Shown here piece after piece: positions 49,936 to 57,751 of a stretch of DNA of 64,000 nucleotides. The stretch is from Oscillospiraceae bacterium (GTDB lineage Bacteria; Bacillota; Clostridia; Oscillospirales; Oscillospiraceae). A model generated the notes under the pieces. The model saw nothing but the letters and a program-made list of their open reading frames with translations. It did no database searches and was not told the DNA's origin. The position numbers were made by a program, and so were the translations under genes. The DNA is taken from the NCBI GenBank assembly GCA_016293865.1, contig JAEDDG010000005.1, positions 21,768 to 85,767 of the forward strand. Direction: 5' to 3'. Numbering within the stretch: the first letter of the stretch is position 1; every line of letters begins with the position of its first letter.

Positions 49936-50012
49936 CCGGGTGTGGCGAAGTTTGGTATCGCGCTTGAATGGGGTTCAAGAGGCCGCTGGTTCGAATCCAG
50001 TCACTCGGACCA
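49936..50012 (+). tRNA. tRNA-Pro (anticodon GGG)
   Basis: A 77-base cloverleaf with an encoded CCA. The acceptor CCGGGUG/CACUCGG has one G-U pair, the anticodon stem is CUUGA/UCAAG, the loop AUGGGGU gives anticodon GGG, and the T-arm has GGUUCGAAUCC. Confidence 0.95.
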
Positions 50013-50013
50013 C

Positions 50014-50051
50014 GTCGGAGCAAGCTTTTAATCGCTTGCTCCGACTTTTTT
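50014..50051 (+). terminator. Terminator of tRNA-Pro
   Basis: A perfect 12-bp stem (50014-50025 with 50034-50045) is followed by a run of T. Confidence 0.93.
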
Positions 50052-50053
50052 AT

Positions 50054-50299
50054 GCATTGCATCAAAAAGTCAGAGCGCGCGCATGCCGCCGCTCCCCCTT
50101 TCCAAACCGAACCCGCTTCGCCGGGCTTCGATTTGATTTTGGGTGCGGGCCCGAAAACGACGGCACCCATACTGTTGTGATGTTTTATAAAAACCGCTGA
50201 TTCTGAATTATTTTTGATTTTGCTGCACGGAAACGTGCAACTTTTATCCTTTGGGGGCCTGTATGCAGAACCCTGATTCTACATACAGGAGGAAAATGC
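50054..50299. other. Non-coding interval with two hairpins ending at a ribosome site
   Basis: No gene is seen from the tRNA-Pro terminator to 50299. TGCACG-GAAA-CGTGCA (50224-50239) is a tight tetraloop hairpin. A 13-position stem with one mismatch (50258-50270 with 50277-50289) overlaps the first half of an AGGAGG site at 50287-50292. This looks like the 5' leader of a small gene whose ribosome site is sequestered. Confidence 0.4.
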
Positions 50300-50557
50300 G
50301 TGTACAAAGTTAAGAAAACAGGTTATGTTATCGGTGACCCCACATGCAGGCCTGCGTATTCTCACGGATACTCCGGCCTTTTTGCTGCTCTGAAGCACGC
50401 CGCAGCGCATGACCGTCATGCGGCTTTCTTCCCCTCCGTTGACGCAAAATACGTCCCCAAAATCATAATTGCAAGCGCAGCCCAGAAGGCCGGGCCGGGC
50501 CGCTCCCGAAAAATCGCCAGAGAGAGCGCCGCGCCGATAAACGGCGCGACAGCATAG
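50300..50557 (+). CDS. Candidate small protein of unknown function
   Basis: An 85-codon frame starting with GTG, seven bases after AGGAGG. The first 38 residues (MYKVKKTGYVIGDPT, then SHGYSGLFAALKHAAAHDRH) lie in unique sequence and have a basic, His-rich look. The rest is antisense to the 3' end of the EamA gene, so part of the frame may be accidental. An ATG at 50296 has only four sense codons after it before a stop. The upstream hairpin covering the ribosome site suggests controlled translation. I do not recognise a family. It is either a real small gene converging on the transporter or a chance frame. Confidence 0.3.
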   Translation: MYKVKKTGYVIGDPTCRPAYSHGYSGLFAALKHAAAHDRHAAFFPSVDAKYVPKIIIASAAQKAGPGRSRKIARESAAPINGATA

Positions 50558-51297
50558 TATGTGCTTGTCTTCGCCGCACCCAGTTTTCGCTGGGCATATA
50601 CATAAAAGAAAATACTCAGCCCGTATGCCACAAATCCCAGGAGAAGCGCCATCAGGATGTAGCGGAGCTCCGGCAGCTGTTCCCCGATGGCCACAGCAAT
50701 CGCAAGGGAGCCGAGTCCCGAGCCAAAGCCCTTGATCACGACAATCTCCAGCGGGTCCGCTTCGGACATCATCCTGGTGCAGTTGTTTTCAAAGCCCCAG
50801 CAGATGCAGGCCAGCAGCACAAACAGGGAACCGACAGAAAAATCAAAACTGGAAACATCCTCAAAGGACAGAAGCATGCTCGACAGGGTAATCAGACCGA
50901 TCGCCAGCCACAGACGTCTGCTGATCGCCTCTCCGAACAAAAGCAGCGCAATCAGAGAAGTTGCAACAATTTCAAAATTATTCAGCAGAGATACATTGGC
51001 CGGCGTCGCCGTTGAAAGGCCGATCATCAGGCAGACCGGCGCTGCAATATCCAGAACAACCATACCCACTGCATACGGCAAATCACGGCGCGTCAGCTTC
51101 CGGCCCATTCCGCCGTGTCCGATTCCCCTGCGCACGCCGCCGAGCAGAAGCATTCCCATCCCCGCGCCCAGATACAGCACGGCCGCCATCATCGTGGGCG
51201 GCACACTCTCCAGCAAAAGCTTTGAAACCGGCGTGCTGACCGCATATAAAGCGGCCGCCAGTATCGCCCACACAACAGACAAATTCAGCTTGTTCAC
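50416..51297 (-). CDS. EamA (DMT superfamily) transporter
   Basis: A ten-helix inner-membrane transporter made of two EamA halves (about residues 5-140 and 150-285). ALYAVSTPVSKLLLESVPPTMMAAVLY is cut here to its hallmark (STPVSKLLLESVPP), and NFEIVATSLIALLLFGE and APFIGAALSLAIFRE are the typical ends of each half. The likely start is GTG 51297, with AGGAG about ten bases upstream; an alternative GTG at 51318 lacks a site. A hairpin overlaps that ribosome site. Substrates of this family (amino acids, drugs, metabolites) cannot be told apart by sequence. Confidence 0.88.
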   Translation of the reverse strand: MNKLNLSVVWAILAAALYAVSTPVSKLLLESVPPTMMAAVLYLGAGMGMLLLGGVRRGIGHGGMGRKLTRRDLPYAVGMVVLDIAAPVCLMIGLSTATPANVSLLNNFEIVATSLIALLLFGEAISRRLWLAIGLITLSSMLLSFEDVSSFDFSVGSLFVLLACICWGFENNCTRMMSEADPLEIVVIKGFGSGLGSLAIAVAIGEQLPELRYILMALLLGFVAYGLSIFFYVYAQRKLGAAKTSTYYAVAPFIGAALSLAIFRERPGPAFWAALAIMILGTYFASTEGKKAA

Positions 51298-51307
51298 TCC
51301 GGCAGTT

Positions 51308-51339
51308 CTCCTCTCCACGCCCTGCTGGGCCGTGGAGAG
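51308..51339 (-). promoter_or_regulatory. Hairpin overlapping the EamA ribosome site
   Basis: Arms CTCTCCACG (51311-51319) and CGTGGAGAG (51331-51339) form a 9-bp stem extended by an inner GCCC/GGGC pairing with one bulge. Its 3' arm in the mRNA shares two bases with the AGGAG ribosome site (51308-51312). No T-run follows, so this would act on translation rather than as a terminator. Confidence 0.45.
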
Positions 51340-51474
51340 AATACCACAAAACCGTCTGTTTCACAAGCGTTTTGCAGATCCTTCCAGTTTCCCGGACACG
51401 GACACAGCCTCAGTTCCGCAGACGCGGGCCGGCCTGCCGGAACCTGCGTGCTGAACAAAATGTTCTGCGGGCGC

Positions 51475-51503
51475 TTGTTATTCCCCGGCACTGATGCTAT
51501 AAT
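51475..51503 (+). promoter_or_regulatory. Promoter of the MATE transporter gene
   Basis: TTGTTA, a 17-base spacer and a perfect TATAAT, 75 bases before the ATG. Confidence 0.75.
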
Positions 51504-51577
51504 TGTAAACCAACAACAGCACAGGCAATGCTGTACGCATCACATTGCCGGAATTGAGGGAACGGAAAAAGGCTGAA

Positions 51578-52966
51578 ATGGTACATATAAAGGCCCTTTT
51601 CGGCGGCAGGCGCGACGTCGATATGACTGCGGGCAACATCACAAAGCATTTAATCTATTTCGCGCTGCCGCTTCTGATCGGAAATATTTTTCAGCAGCTT
51701 TACAACACCGTGGACACCTGGGTTGTGGGAAACTACGTCAGCAACGAGGCTTTTTCCGCTGTCGGCTCCGTCGGTCCCATCATCAATATGCTGATCGGCT
51801 TTTTCCTGGGTCTGTCCAGCGGCGCCGGCGTGGTGATTTCCCAGCATTACGGCGCCAGGCAGTATGACAAGGTGCATGACGCCGTGCATACATCCATGCT
51901 GATGACACTGATCATGGGCGCGGTTTTCACCGTTCTGGGCATCCTACTGATTCCCTACATGCTGCAGCTGATGAAAACACCTGCGGAAGTCATGCCGGAA
52001 TCCACAACATACCTGACGATTTATTTCGGCGGCGTTCTCGGGCTGATGATTTACAACATGGGCGCCGGCATTCTCCGGGCCGTCGGCGATTCCAGGCACC
52101 CGTTTTATTATCTTGTCGTGTCCGCTGTGCTGAACACGGTTCTTGACCTGCTGTTCGTTCTGAAGATGGGCATGGGCGTGGAAGGCGTGGCCTGGGCAAC
52201 CGTGATTGCACAGGGCGTTTCCGCCATTCTTGTCGTGATTGAGCTGATGCGCACCAATTCCTGCATCCGGCTGCGCCTGCATGAACTGGCCTTCAAGAGC
52301 GGCATGCTGTCCAAGATTTTCAAAGTTGGCTTCCCGGCCGCCATCCAGATGGCCATCACCTCTTTTTCCAATGTTTTTGTTCAGTCGTACATCAACCATT
52401 TCGGTGCGGACTGCATGTCCGGCTGGACTGCTTATACAAAAATTGACCAGCTGATCCTTCTGCCCATGCAGTCGCTTGCCCTGGCCTCCACAACCTTTGT
52501 GGGGCAGAATCTCGGCCTGAACAATGTCTCCCGGGCCAGAAAGGGCGTGTCGCATGCCCTGCTGATCGCCTGCGCGACAACGCTGGTGCTGATGGTGCCG
52601 GTCCTGATCTGTGCGCCGTCCCTGACTTCCTTTTTCAACAGCAAACCGCAGGTTGTGGAATACGGCACAATATTCCTGCGGTACATCTCCCCGTTTTATG
52701 TCCTGTGCTGCGTCAACCAGGTCTATGCAGGCGCGCTGCGCGGCTCCGGCAACAGCCGCGTGCCCATGGTCATCATGCTGCTCTCCTTTGTGGTCTTCCG
52801 CCAGTGCTATCTGTATGTGATGGCCAATTTCATCTCCAATACATTTTTGCCCATCGCCATGAGCTATCCGGCTGGCTGGTTCGTCTGCAGCGTGCTGACG
52901 TCCATTTATTATCACAAGGCGCAGCTGTCCAAAACCCGCCTTGTGGAAGACTGCGCGCCCGCGTAA
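51578..52966 (+). CDS. MATE family efflux transporter
   Basis: A 12-helix multidrug and toxin extrusion protein driven by Na+ or H+. ITKHLIYFALPLLIGNIFQQLYN at the N-terminus (hallmark ALPLLIGNIFQQLYNTVD), ILRAVGDSRHPFYY closing the first half, and YAGALRGSGNSRVPM closing the second are family signatures. Length is 462 residues from ATG 51578, chosen over an upstream TTG at 51545. The sugar isomerase-like gene follows after 70 bases on the same strand and shares its terminator. Confidence 0.94.
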   Translation: MVHIKALFGGRRDVDMTAGNITKHLIYFALPLLIGNIFQQLYNTVDTWVVGNYVSNEAFSAVGSVGPIINMLIGFFLGLSSGAGVVISQHYGARQYDKVHDAVHTSMLMTLIMGAVFTVLGILLIPYMLQLMKTPAEVMPESTTYLTIYFGGVLGLMIYNMGAGILRAVGDSRHPFYYLVVSAVLNTVLDLLFVLKMGMGVEGVAWATVIAQGVSAILVVIELMRTNSCIRLRLHELAFKSGMLSKIFKVGFPAAIQMAITSFSNVFVQSYINHFGADCMSGWTAYTKIDQLILLPMQSLALASTTFVGQNLGLNNVSRARKGVSHALLIACATTLVLMVPVLICAPSLTSFFNSKPQVVEYGTIFLRYISPFYVLCCVNQVYAGALRGSGNSRVPMVIMLLSFVVFRQCYLYVMANFISNTFLPIAMSYPAGWFVCSVLTSIYYHKAQLSKTRLVEDCAPA

Positions 52967-53036
52967 TGCCCGCCAGCCTGTCCAGCGCTTTTGATCGGAT
53001 TTTGCCGGCATGCGCCGGCTCACGGAGGTCGTTCTT

Positions 53037-53810
53037 ATGAAACTCGGTGTTGGTATTTTTGAAGGCATCCCCCTGGAAGAGAACCTGGATCTGGCCAAAG
53101 CCGCCGGCTTTGACGCCGTATTCAGCGACGAGACCGCCGCTGCCGACCGCGCGCAGATGGCCAGATGGCGGGAAGGCTGCGACAGGCGCGGCCTGTATCT
53201 GGAAACCGCCCACTGTTCCCTGGCTGAAGCGAGAGGCCTCTGCATCCTGGGTGAGGAGGGCGACAGGTGTCTGCGCGTGCTGATGCGCAACGTGGACAAC
53301 TGCGCGGAATTCTCCGTACCGATACTGGTCACGCACGCATCCATCCACAAGGATTTCCCCTGCTCCTATGACGAGGGCTGCCGCAGATATGCCCTGCTGG
53401 CCGACTATGCTGCAGACCGCGGCGTGAAAATCGCCATTGAAAACACCAACAGCGTTGAATTCCTGCAGCGGGCGCTGGACGCGCTCCGGCAGGAAAACGT
53501 CGGCTTCTGTCTGGACACCGGGCACAACCTCTGCTTCACCCCCGGCGCCGATCTCACCGCCTTCTATCCCCGGATGATCTGCTGCCATCTGCACGACAAC
53601 GACGGACAGCGGGATGCGCACCTCTACCCCTTTGAAGGCATCTGCGATTTTCCTGCCCAGATGCGCAAAATGCGCGAGGCCGGCTTTGACGGGTATCTGA
53701 CCATTGAGATGGCTTACAGCGCGTCTTACCGGCAGCTGTATACGGAAGCCGCCTTCGTGCAGAAGGCCTACGACTGTGCCGTCAGGCTGCGGGAAATGTT
53801 CACTGCTTAA
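53037..53810 (+). CDS. Sugar phosphate isomerase/epimerase family protein
   Basis: TIM-barrel protein of the xylose-isomerase-like (AP endonuclease 2) family, 257 residues. IAIENTNS holds the metal-ligand Glu, FCLDTGHNL the Asp and His, CHLHDNDGQRDAHLYP the His-x-His-Asp block and LTIEMAYS the final Glu, so the metal site is complete. Start 53037 follows CGGAGG by eight bases. It lies downstream of the MATE gene. The family covers hydroxypyruvate, myo-inosose and tagatose epimerases, so the sugar is not assigned. Confidence 0.88.
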   Translation: MKLGVGIFEGIPLEENLDLAKAAGFDAVFSDETAAADRAQMARWREGCDRRGLYLETAHCSLAEARGLCILGEEGDRCLRVLMRNVDNCAEFSVPILVTHASIHKDFPCSYDEGCRRYALLADYAADRGVKIAIENTNSVEFLQRALDALRQENVGFCLDTGHNLCFTPGADLTAFYPRMICCHLHDNDGQRDAHLYPFEGICDFPAQMRKMREAGFDGYLTIEMAYSASYRQLYTEAAFVQKAYDCAVRLREMFTA

Positions 53811-53829
53811 AAACCTCAGAAAAGCACAG

Positions 53830-53857
53830 GGACGGCGGAGCAATCCGCCGTCCTTTT
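53830..53857 (+). terminator. Terminator of the MATE-isomerase transcript
   Basis: A perfect 10-bp GC-rich stem (53830-53839 with 53844-53853) with a 4-base loop is followed by TTTTCATTTC. Confidence 0.85.
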
Positions 53858-53881
53858 CATTTCCCCTGTTCCGGCCGTGCT

Positions 53882-54511
53882 TCACGGTCCGCCGTTTGAC
53901 TGCTCCGTTTCCTCCGCCGGAGAAATCCCGGACACCGAAACCTCGAAGGCCACCTTCTCCTCCTGTACGCCGTCCACAACCTTTATGTACCTGCGGCTCT
54001 GGATGCGGCCGTCAATCTCCACCCGGGTGCCTGTCGGCCACTGCGCCGCCGTCTCCGCCAGGCGTCCCCAGACGATGCACGGCAGATAATCCGACCGGCC
54101 GTAGCGCCGGTTCACAGCCACCATCAGGTCGCAGATTTCCCGTCCCATGGGCGTACAGCGCAGGTTCGGCGCACGGCAGAAGGTCCCTGTCAGGTGCACC
54201 TCATTCATATCGTCCAGGTCTGTAAATGCAATCTCCCGGGCAAAAACAGTGATGACCAGCTTGTTTCCGACGCCGCTTTTATTGTTGAATGAGCGCAGTT
54301 CCCCGGAAACCCGGACACGGCACCCGGCTGTTATTTCCGTGCGTTCCATCAGCCTGCGCCCGGCAATCACGTTGATCACATCTGCTGTGCCGGACAGGCG
54401 GCAGATTTCCAGAGGAAAGGTATAATACTCCTCGCTGATTCCTGCATGGGAAAAAGCCGGCCTTGCGCCAAGCGTACCGATGATTGTGACTGCGTTGTTT
54501 GTTTTTTCCAA
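53882..54511 (-). CDS. Single-stranded DNA-binding protein, two OB folds
   Basis: About 209 residues with two consecutive SSB-type OB folds (about 1-100 and 105-190). NNAVTIIGTLGARP opens the first, MNEVHLTGTFCRAPNLRCTP with ICDLMVAVNRRYGRSDYLPCIVWG the second. The second fold has the canonical SSB pattern (VxLxGxxxxxP, then VNRxYxRxDxxPCxxWG). No acidic DDDIPF-type tail is present, so it should not recruit the usual SSB partners. TTG 54511 is the likely start because GAGGGG lies eight bases before it; an ATG at 54529 has no site. A role in conjugation or competence is possible. Confidence 0.85.
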   Translation of the reverse strand: MEKTNNAVTIIGTLGARPAFSHAGISEEYYTFPLEICRLSGTADVINVIAGRRLMERTEITAGCRVRVSGELRSFNNKSGVGNKLVITVFAREIAFTDLDDMNEVHLTGTFCRAPNLRCTPMGREICDLMVAVNRRYGRSDYLPCIVWGRLAETAAQWPTGTRVEIDGRIQSRRYIKVVDGVQEEKVAFEVSVSGISPAEETEQSNGGP

Positions 54512-54575
54512 TTCTGCCACCCCTCGCATGTGTTCGTTCTGTCACAATATATGAGGCGGCAGCGGCCGGCAGAAC

Positions 54576-54968
54576 TTACCGACTGCGAAGCTTTTTTCCC
54601 ACACGGGCGCACAGATACAGAACCGGCACCGACAGCGCCGTCCACAAAAATGTATACAGCGGGCAAATCTGCCCCAGCAGATGAAAACGCCTGTCACTGT
54701 AATCCCAGACATTCCACCCCAGCCCGAGATTCACCAGAACCCCTGTCAGAAATTCAACGGTTGTGATCAGCGCGCCGGCAGCCAGACATTTCTGCCAGCG
54801 CTTCCACCGGCACCTGCAGGCCAGAGAATACAGAATCTGTGCGCAGAGTCCCCCGGCCAGCAGCATTGTCCAGTGCGTGCGTCCGCGCCACAAAAGCTCC
54901 AGAAGGCCGTATCCCACGCCGCCCACAGCAAAAACACCGCTGTATTCCGCCGCTTTTTTCACAGACAT
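54576..54968 (-). CDS. Putative ABC-transporter type IV (CmpB-like) membrane protein
   Basis: A 130-residue integral membrane protein with four hydrophobic segments. The signature WNVWDYSDRRFHLLGQICPLYTF matches the PF06541 family (hallmark WDYSDRRFHLLGQICP). It has a short loop between helices 3 and 4 and a basic C-terminal tail. The family is annotated as ABC-transporter type IV, but no ATPase gene is adjacent, so the function is open. The SSB-like gene follows on the same strand after 64 bases. Confidence 0.82.
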   Translation of the reverse strand: MSVKKAAEYSGVFAVGGVGYGLLELLWRGRTHWTMLLAGGLCAQILYSLACRCRWKRWQKCLAAGALITTVEFLTGVLVNLGLGWNVWDYSDRRFHLLGQICPLYTFLWTALSVPVLYLCARVGKKLRSR

Positions 54969-55083
54969 CCCTCCCGCTCTATTTTTCCCGCAGGAGACAG
55001 CCTTTATTTTGGCACTGCGCCGCCTTAATTTTCCATGCGGCGCAGCGCGCCGGAAATACCGGGTAATGAAACTAAAAAACAGC

Positions 55084-55124
55084 CGCCCCGCCTCCGGTCA
55101 GGATCTCTGTACCGGGACGGGGCG
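55084..55124 (-). terminator. Terminator of the GNAT-YoaP gene
   Basis: Arms CGCCCCG (55084-55090) and CGGGGCG (55118-55124), with extra GGT/ACC pairing inside, are followed by six T on the minus strand. Confidence 0.65.
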
Positions 55125-55223
55125 TTTTTCTTGATTTATGATTCAGAACTGCAGGCCGGAGGCAAGCGCAGGCAGGAAGGCCGGGTCAGACCGGCTGCTG
55201 TGCAAAACCGCATGGCCCGCGTT

Positions 55224-55967
55224 TTACCTTTCCGTCAGCCTTTTGACCGCGGCGGTGTCCAGCAGATTGACCGTTTCAAAATTTCCGTTGCAGAACACAG
55301 CCCAGTTGTTGAAAACGCAGGGCAGCGATTTGGCCATTTCCAGTGAATTCACTTCGATCAGCGAGACAGGGATGTTGTTTTCCACACAATACTGCCTGAT
55401 GGCTTCGATTCTCCCACTGACATACGGGCACTGCATGTCGTAATAAACCGTCAGCTCCCTGCGCCCGATCTGCAGTGTTCTGGCATTCGGCGCAAACTGC
55501 GGCACCGTACCGTCAAACGAACGCGCAAGCAGCTCATACCCATTATCCGTGGAATCCACAGTCTCAAATCCGTACTTTCTGGCAAACGACTGGTCGGAAA
55601 GCCATGCCTTCTGCTTCCGGGCGCCCAGCATGCAGACGCCGGATTTCCCTTTTCTTTCAGCGTCGTCCAGACAGTACTCCATCAGTGCCTTCCCGTATCC
55701 CTGGCCCTTGCAGTGTCCGGATACCCAAAGACAGTATATATATAAATAGTTTGCGCCGGTAATGGGCACCCACGCCGTTTCCAGCGGCGCATATTCAATG
55801 AACACACACTCTTTCGCGTCCAGTTTCCTGAAAACATGCCCCTCGGCCAGACGGTCAGCAAGCCAGCGCCGCTTCGCCTCAACACCGGGATGGGGCTTTT
55901 TGCTGCGAATGATGCAGCATAAATGCTCGCCGGCCAGGTTTTCAGCTGTCAGATTGATAAAATCCAT
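55224..55967 (-). CDS. GNAT acetyltransferase with YoaP C-terminal domain
   Basis: A 247-residue two-part protein. The N-terminal GNAT fold (about 1-150) has WVSGHCKGQGYGKALMEYCL, with the acetyl-CoA loop CKGQGYGK. The C-terminal 90 residues have a thioredoxin-like strand with YYDMQCPYVSGR, matching the YoaP module, and a lone reactive Cys rather than CxxC. Start 55967 (MDFINLTAEN) is chosen because GGGGAAG precedes it and the family begins there. It is transcribed away from tRNA-Gly. The fusion suggests acetylation coupled to a thiol chemistry, but the substrate is unknown. Confidence 0.85.
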   Translation of the reverse strand: MDFINLTAENLAGEHLCCIIRSKKPHPGVEAKRRWLADRLAEGHVFRKLDAKECVFIEYAPLETAWVPITGANYLYIYCLWVSGHCKGQGYGKALMEYCLDDAERKGKSGVCMLGARKQKAWLSDQSFARKYGFETVDSTDNGYELLARSFDGTVPQFAPNARTLQIGRRELTVYYDMQCPYVSGRIEAIRQYCVENNIPVSLIEVNSLEMAKSLPCVFNNWAVFCNGNFETVNLLDTAAVKRLTER

Positions 55968-56061
55968 TTTGATTCTTCCCCGCCTTTCCCGCTGCAAGGC
56001 TGATTCTGCGCGGCGTCCGCAGACCGGACGCTGCCAATGCTTCTCCGCAGCTGCCGGAACA

Positions 56062-56097
56062 AAAAAGAAGAACACGCATGATCGTGTTCTTCTTTTT
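56062..56097 (-). terminator. Terminator of tRNA-Gly
   Basis: A perfect 15-bp stem (56062-56076 with 56083-56097) is followed by T on the minus strand. It abuts the CCA end of the tRNA. Confidence 0.85.
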
Positions 56098-56172
56098 GGA
56101 GCGGACGACGAGGCTCGAACTCGCTACCTCCACCTTGGCAAGGTGGCGCTCTACCAGATGAGCTACGCCCGC
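56097..56172 (-). tRNA. tRNA-Gly (anticodon GCC)
   Basis: A 76-base cloverleaf with an encoded CCA. The acceptor GCGGGCG/CGUCCGC has one G-U pair, the anticodon loop UUGCCAA gives GCC, and the T-arm has AGUUCGAGCCU. A near-consensus promoter lies 16 bases upstream. Confidence 0.95.
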
Positions 56173-56188
56173 GAACGGAACGACTCAG

Positions 56189-56216
56189 ATTATACCATAA
56201 AGAAGGAAAATGTCAA
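56189..56216 (-). promoter_or_regulatory. Promoter of tRNA-Gly
   Basis: A perfect TTGACA (56211-56216), a 16-base spacer and a perfect TATAAT (56189-56194). Confidence 0.9.
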
Positions 56217-56352
56217 GCCCCCATTTTGAAAGTCCTTTTTCCACTGCCGAAAAACTCCCTTTCCTGCAGCGTCTTTGGACGATTCGGCCAACCGGAACTC
56301 CCCGACACCTGCGATCTTCAAATCCGGATCGCTTCCCTATCCTATCCGGTCT

Positions 56353-56679
56353 CTATATTCCGCTTTGTATGATGATCATGTACAAAAGCGTACTGACACT
56401 GATACTTAACAGCGTGTTCCGTTTCCAGCAATGCATCAGCATTGCAATTCCCACACATATCAATTCCGGAAATCCATGATTTCCTTCAGCAAGATTGATA
56501 TTTCTCAAGCAATATACCAAAAGCATACTCATAATTGCCGGCGGCAGAACTTTTCCCAAATAGGAAATCCATCCCGGCAGCTGCTCCCCATGGTCAAACA
56601 GAATAAACGGCAGGAACCTGAGCAGCATTGTTACAACTGCCATGACAGCAGTCACCATAATTATATATTGGTCATTCAT
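56353..56679 (-). CDS. azlD: Branched-chain amino acid exporter subunit AzlD
   Basis: A 108-residue membrane protein with four hydrophobic segments, the small partner of AzlC. VTMLLRFLPFILFDHG and YLGKVLPPAIMSMLLVYCL are the typical AzlD blocks. Its start overlaps the azlC stop by 8 bases, so the two are coupled. The pair exports branched-chain or related amino acids in Bacillus. Codon use is somewhat more AT-rich than surrounding genes. Confidence 0.92.
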   Translation of the reverse strand: MNDQYIIMVTAVMAVVTMLLRFLPFILFDHGEQLPGWISYLGKVLPPAIMSMLLVYCLRNINLAEGNHGFPELICVGIAMLMHCWKRNTLLSISVSTLLYMIIIQSGI

Positions 56680-57364
56680 GGGTTTCCTCCCAATGCAAAG
56701 TGCCTTTCATGCACAGCAGCATAACCGACATCACAATAAGTGCCGGTATCAAAAAGCGATCCGCCCCAAAGATATACAGTGATGCAACGGTTATTGCAAA
56801 CCCTGATATTGCCGGAATGTGATTTTTATGTGTTTTCCACTGCTCAACAACCAGCACTGCAAAAAGGGCGGTCATTGCAAAATCAATACCGGTTGTATCA
56901 AACGGTATTATACCGCCTGCCACAGAGCCAATGACCGAACCAAAAACCCAATACAGTTGGTTCATGAGCGTTACCGCGAAATAATAGTTCTGATCACTCA
57001 ATCCTTCCGGCGTTTTATAACCCGTCAAAACCGCATATGTTTCATCCGTCAGCCCAAATATCAAATAGATCTTTCTGACTCCTGTCCCCCGGTATTTTTC
57101 GATCATTGACAAGCCGTAAAACAAATGTCTGAAATTCAGCAAAAAAGTCAGCAATGCAACATGTACCAATGTCGCGCCTGCCGCCAATAATTCCACTGCC
57201 AGAAACTGAGCCGAACCGGCATATATAAACAGACTCATCAGAAACGCCCAAACCGGTCCGTATCCTATTGATTGCAGCAGCAAGCCAAAGGCAATCCCCA
57301 GAGATATATATCCTGCCATAACCGGTATTGTTTGTGGAAATACCTGCCTGATTATCCGCTTCAA
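56672..57364 (-). CDS. azlC: Branched-chain amino acid exporter subunit AzlC
   Basis: A 230-residue membrane protein. GISLGIAFG-type IPVMAGYISLGIAFGLL and IYAGSAQFLAVEL, then LLNFRHLFYGLSM and FGLTDETYAVL, are clear AzlC motifs. The start is TTG 57364, about ten bases after AGGAG; an ATG just upstream runs into a stop after two codons. It is first in a two-gene operon with azlD. No Lrp/AzlB regulator lies next to it. Confidence 0.94.
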   Translation of the reverse strand: MKRIIRQVFPQTIPVMAGYISLGIAFGLLLQSIGYGPVWAFLMSLFIYAGSAQFLAVELLAAGATLVHVALLTFLLNFRHLFYGLSMIEKYRGTGVRKIYLIFGLTDETYAVLTGYKTPEGLSDQNYYFAVTLMNQLYWVFGSVIGSVAGGIIPFDTTGIDFAMTALFAVLVVEQWKTHKNHIPAISGFAITVASLYIFGADRFLIPALIVMSVMLLCMKGTLHWEETHE

Positions 57365-57751
57365 AAAGGCATCTCTCCTGTCCTGTGTATTTCAAATCAG
57401 TTTTGAAACAGGCGCCTGTCCGTTTGCACTGCCTGCAGAAATTCAGATTTGCCGGATTTGGTTTTACCGCGCTGCGGGACTGCCCGCAATTGATTTTCAG
57501 ACGCCGGCGGATCCCGGCCCTGTTGCCGACAGTTCTGTGCTATGGTATGATGGAACCGGTCCGCCGGAATCTGTGTCTGCGGACTGTGATCAGGCAAACA
57601 GAAGATGCCCGGGACCGTCTTCCGGATGTCATTTCTTTCCCGCCAATACATCCGACAGCATGAATTCCGGATGTTAATATGCGTTGCTTGCGGCAACGGG
57701 CAGGTTCTCATACAATAGCGTCAGCGATTGAAAGAAAGGCGGTTATCCCTG
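57365..57751. other. 387-base interval between azlC and the XRE gene
   Basis: No gene is recognised in either strand. Two plus-strand promoter candidates point at the XRE gene: TTGCCG-17-TATGAT (57523-57551) and TTGCGG-17-TACAAT (57688-57716). No leader peptide or T-box is seen before azlC. Confidence 0.5.
57688..57716 (+). promoter_or_regulatory. Promoter of the XRE regulator gene
   Basis: TTGCGG, a 17-base spacer and TACAAT (5 of 6), 35 bases before the ATG at 57752. Confidence 0.5.

Noticed and set aside
57385..57711. Small frames on both strands between azlC and the XRE gene
   Set aside because: No ribosome sites, and they overlap promoter candidates; no family resemblance.
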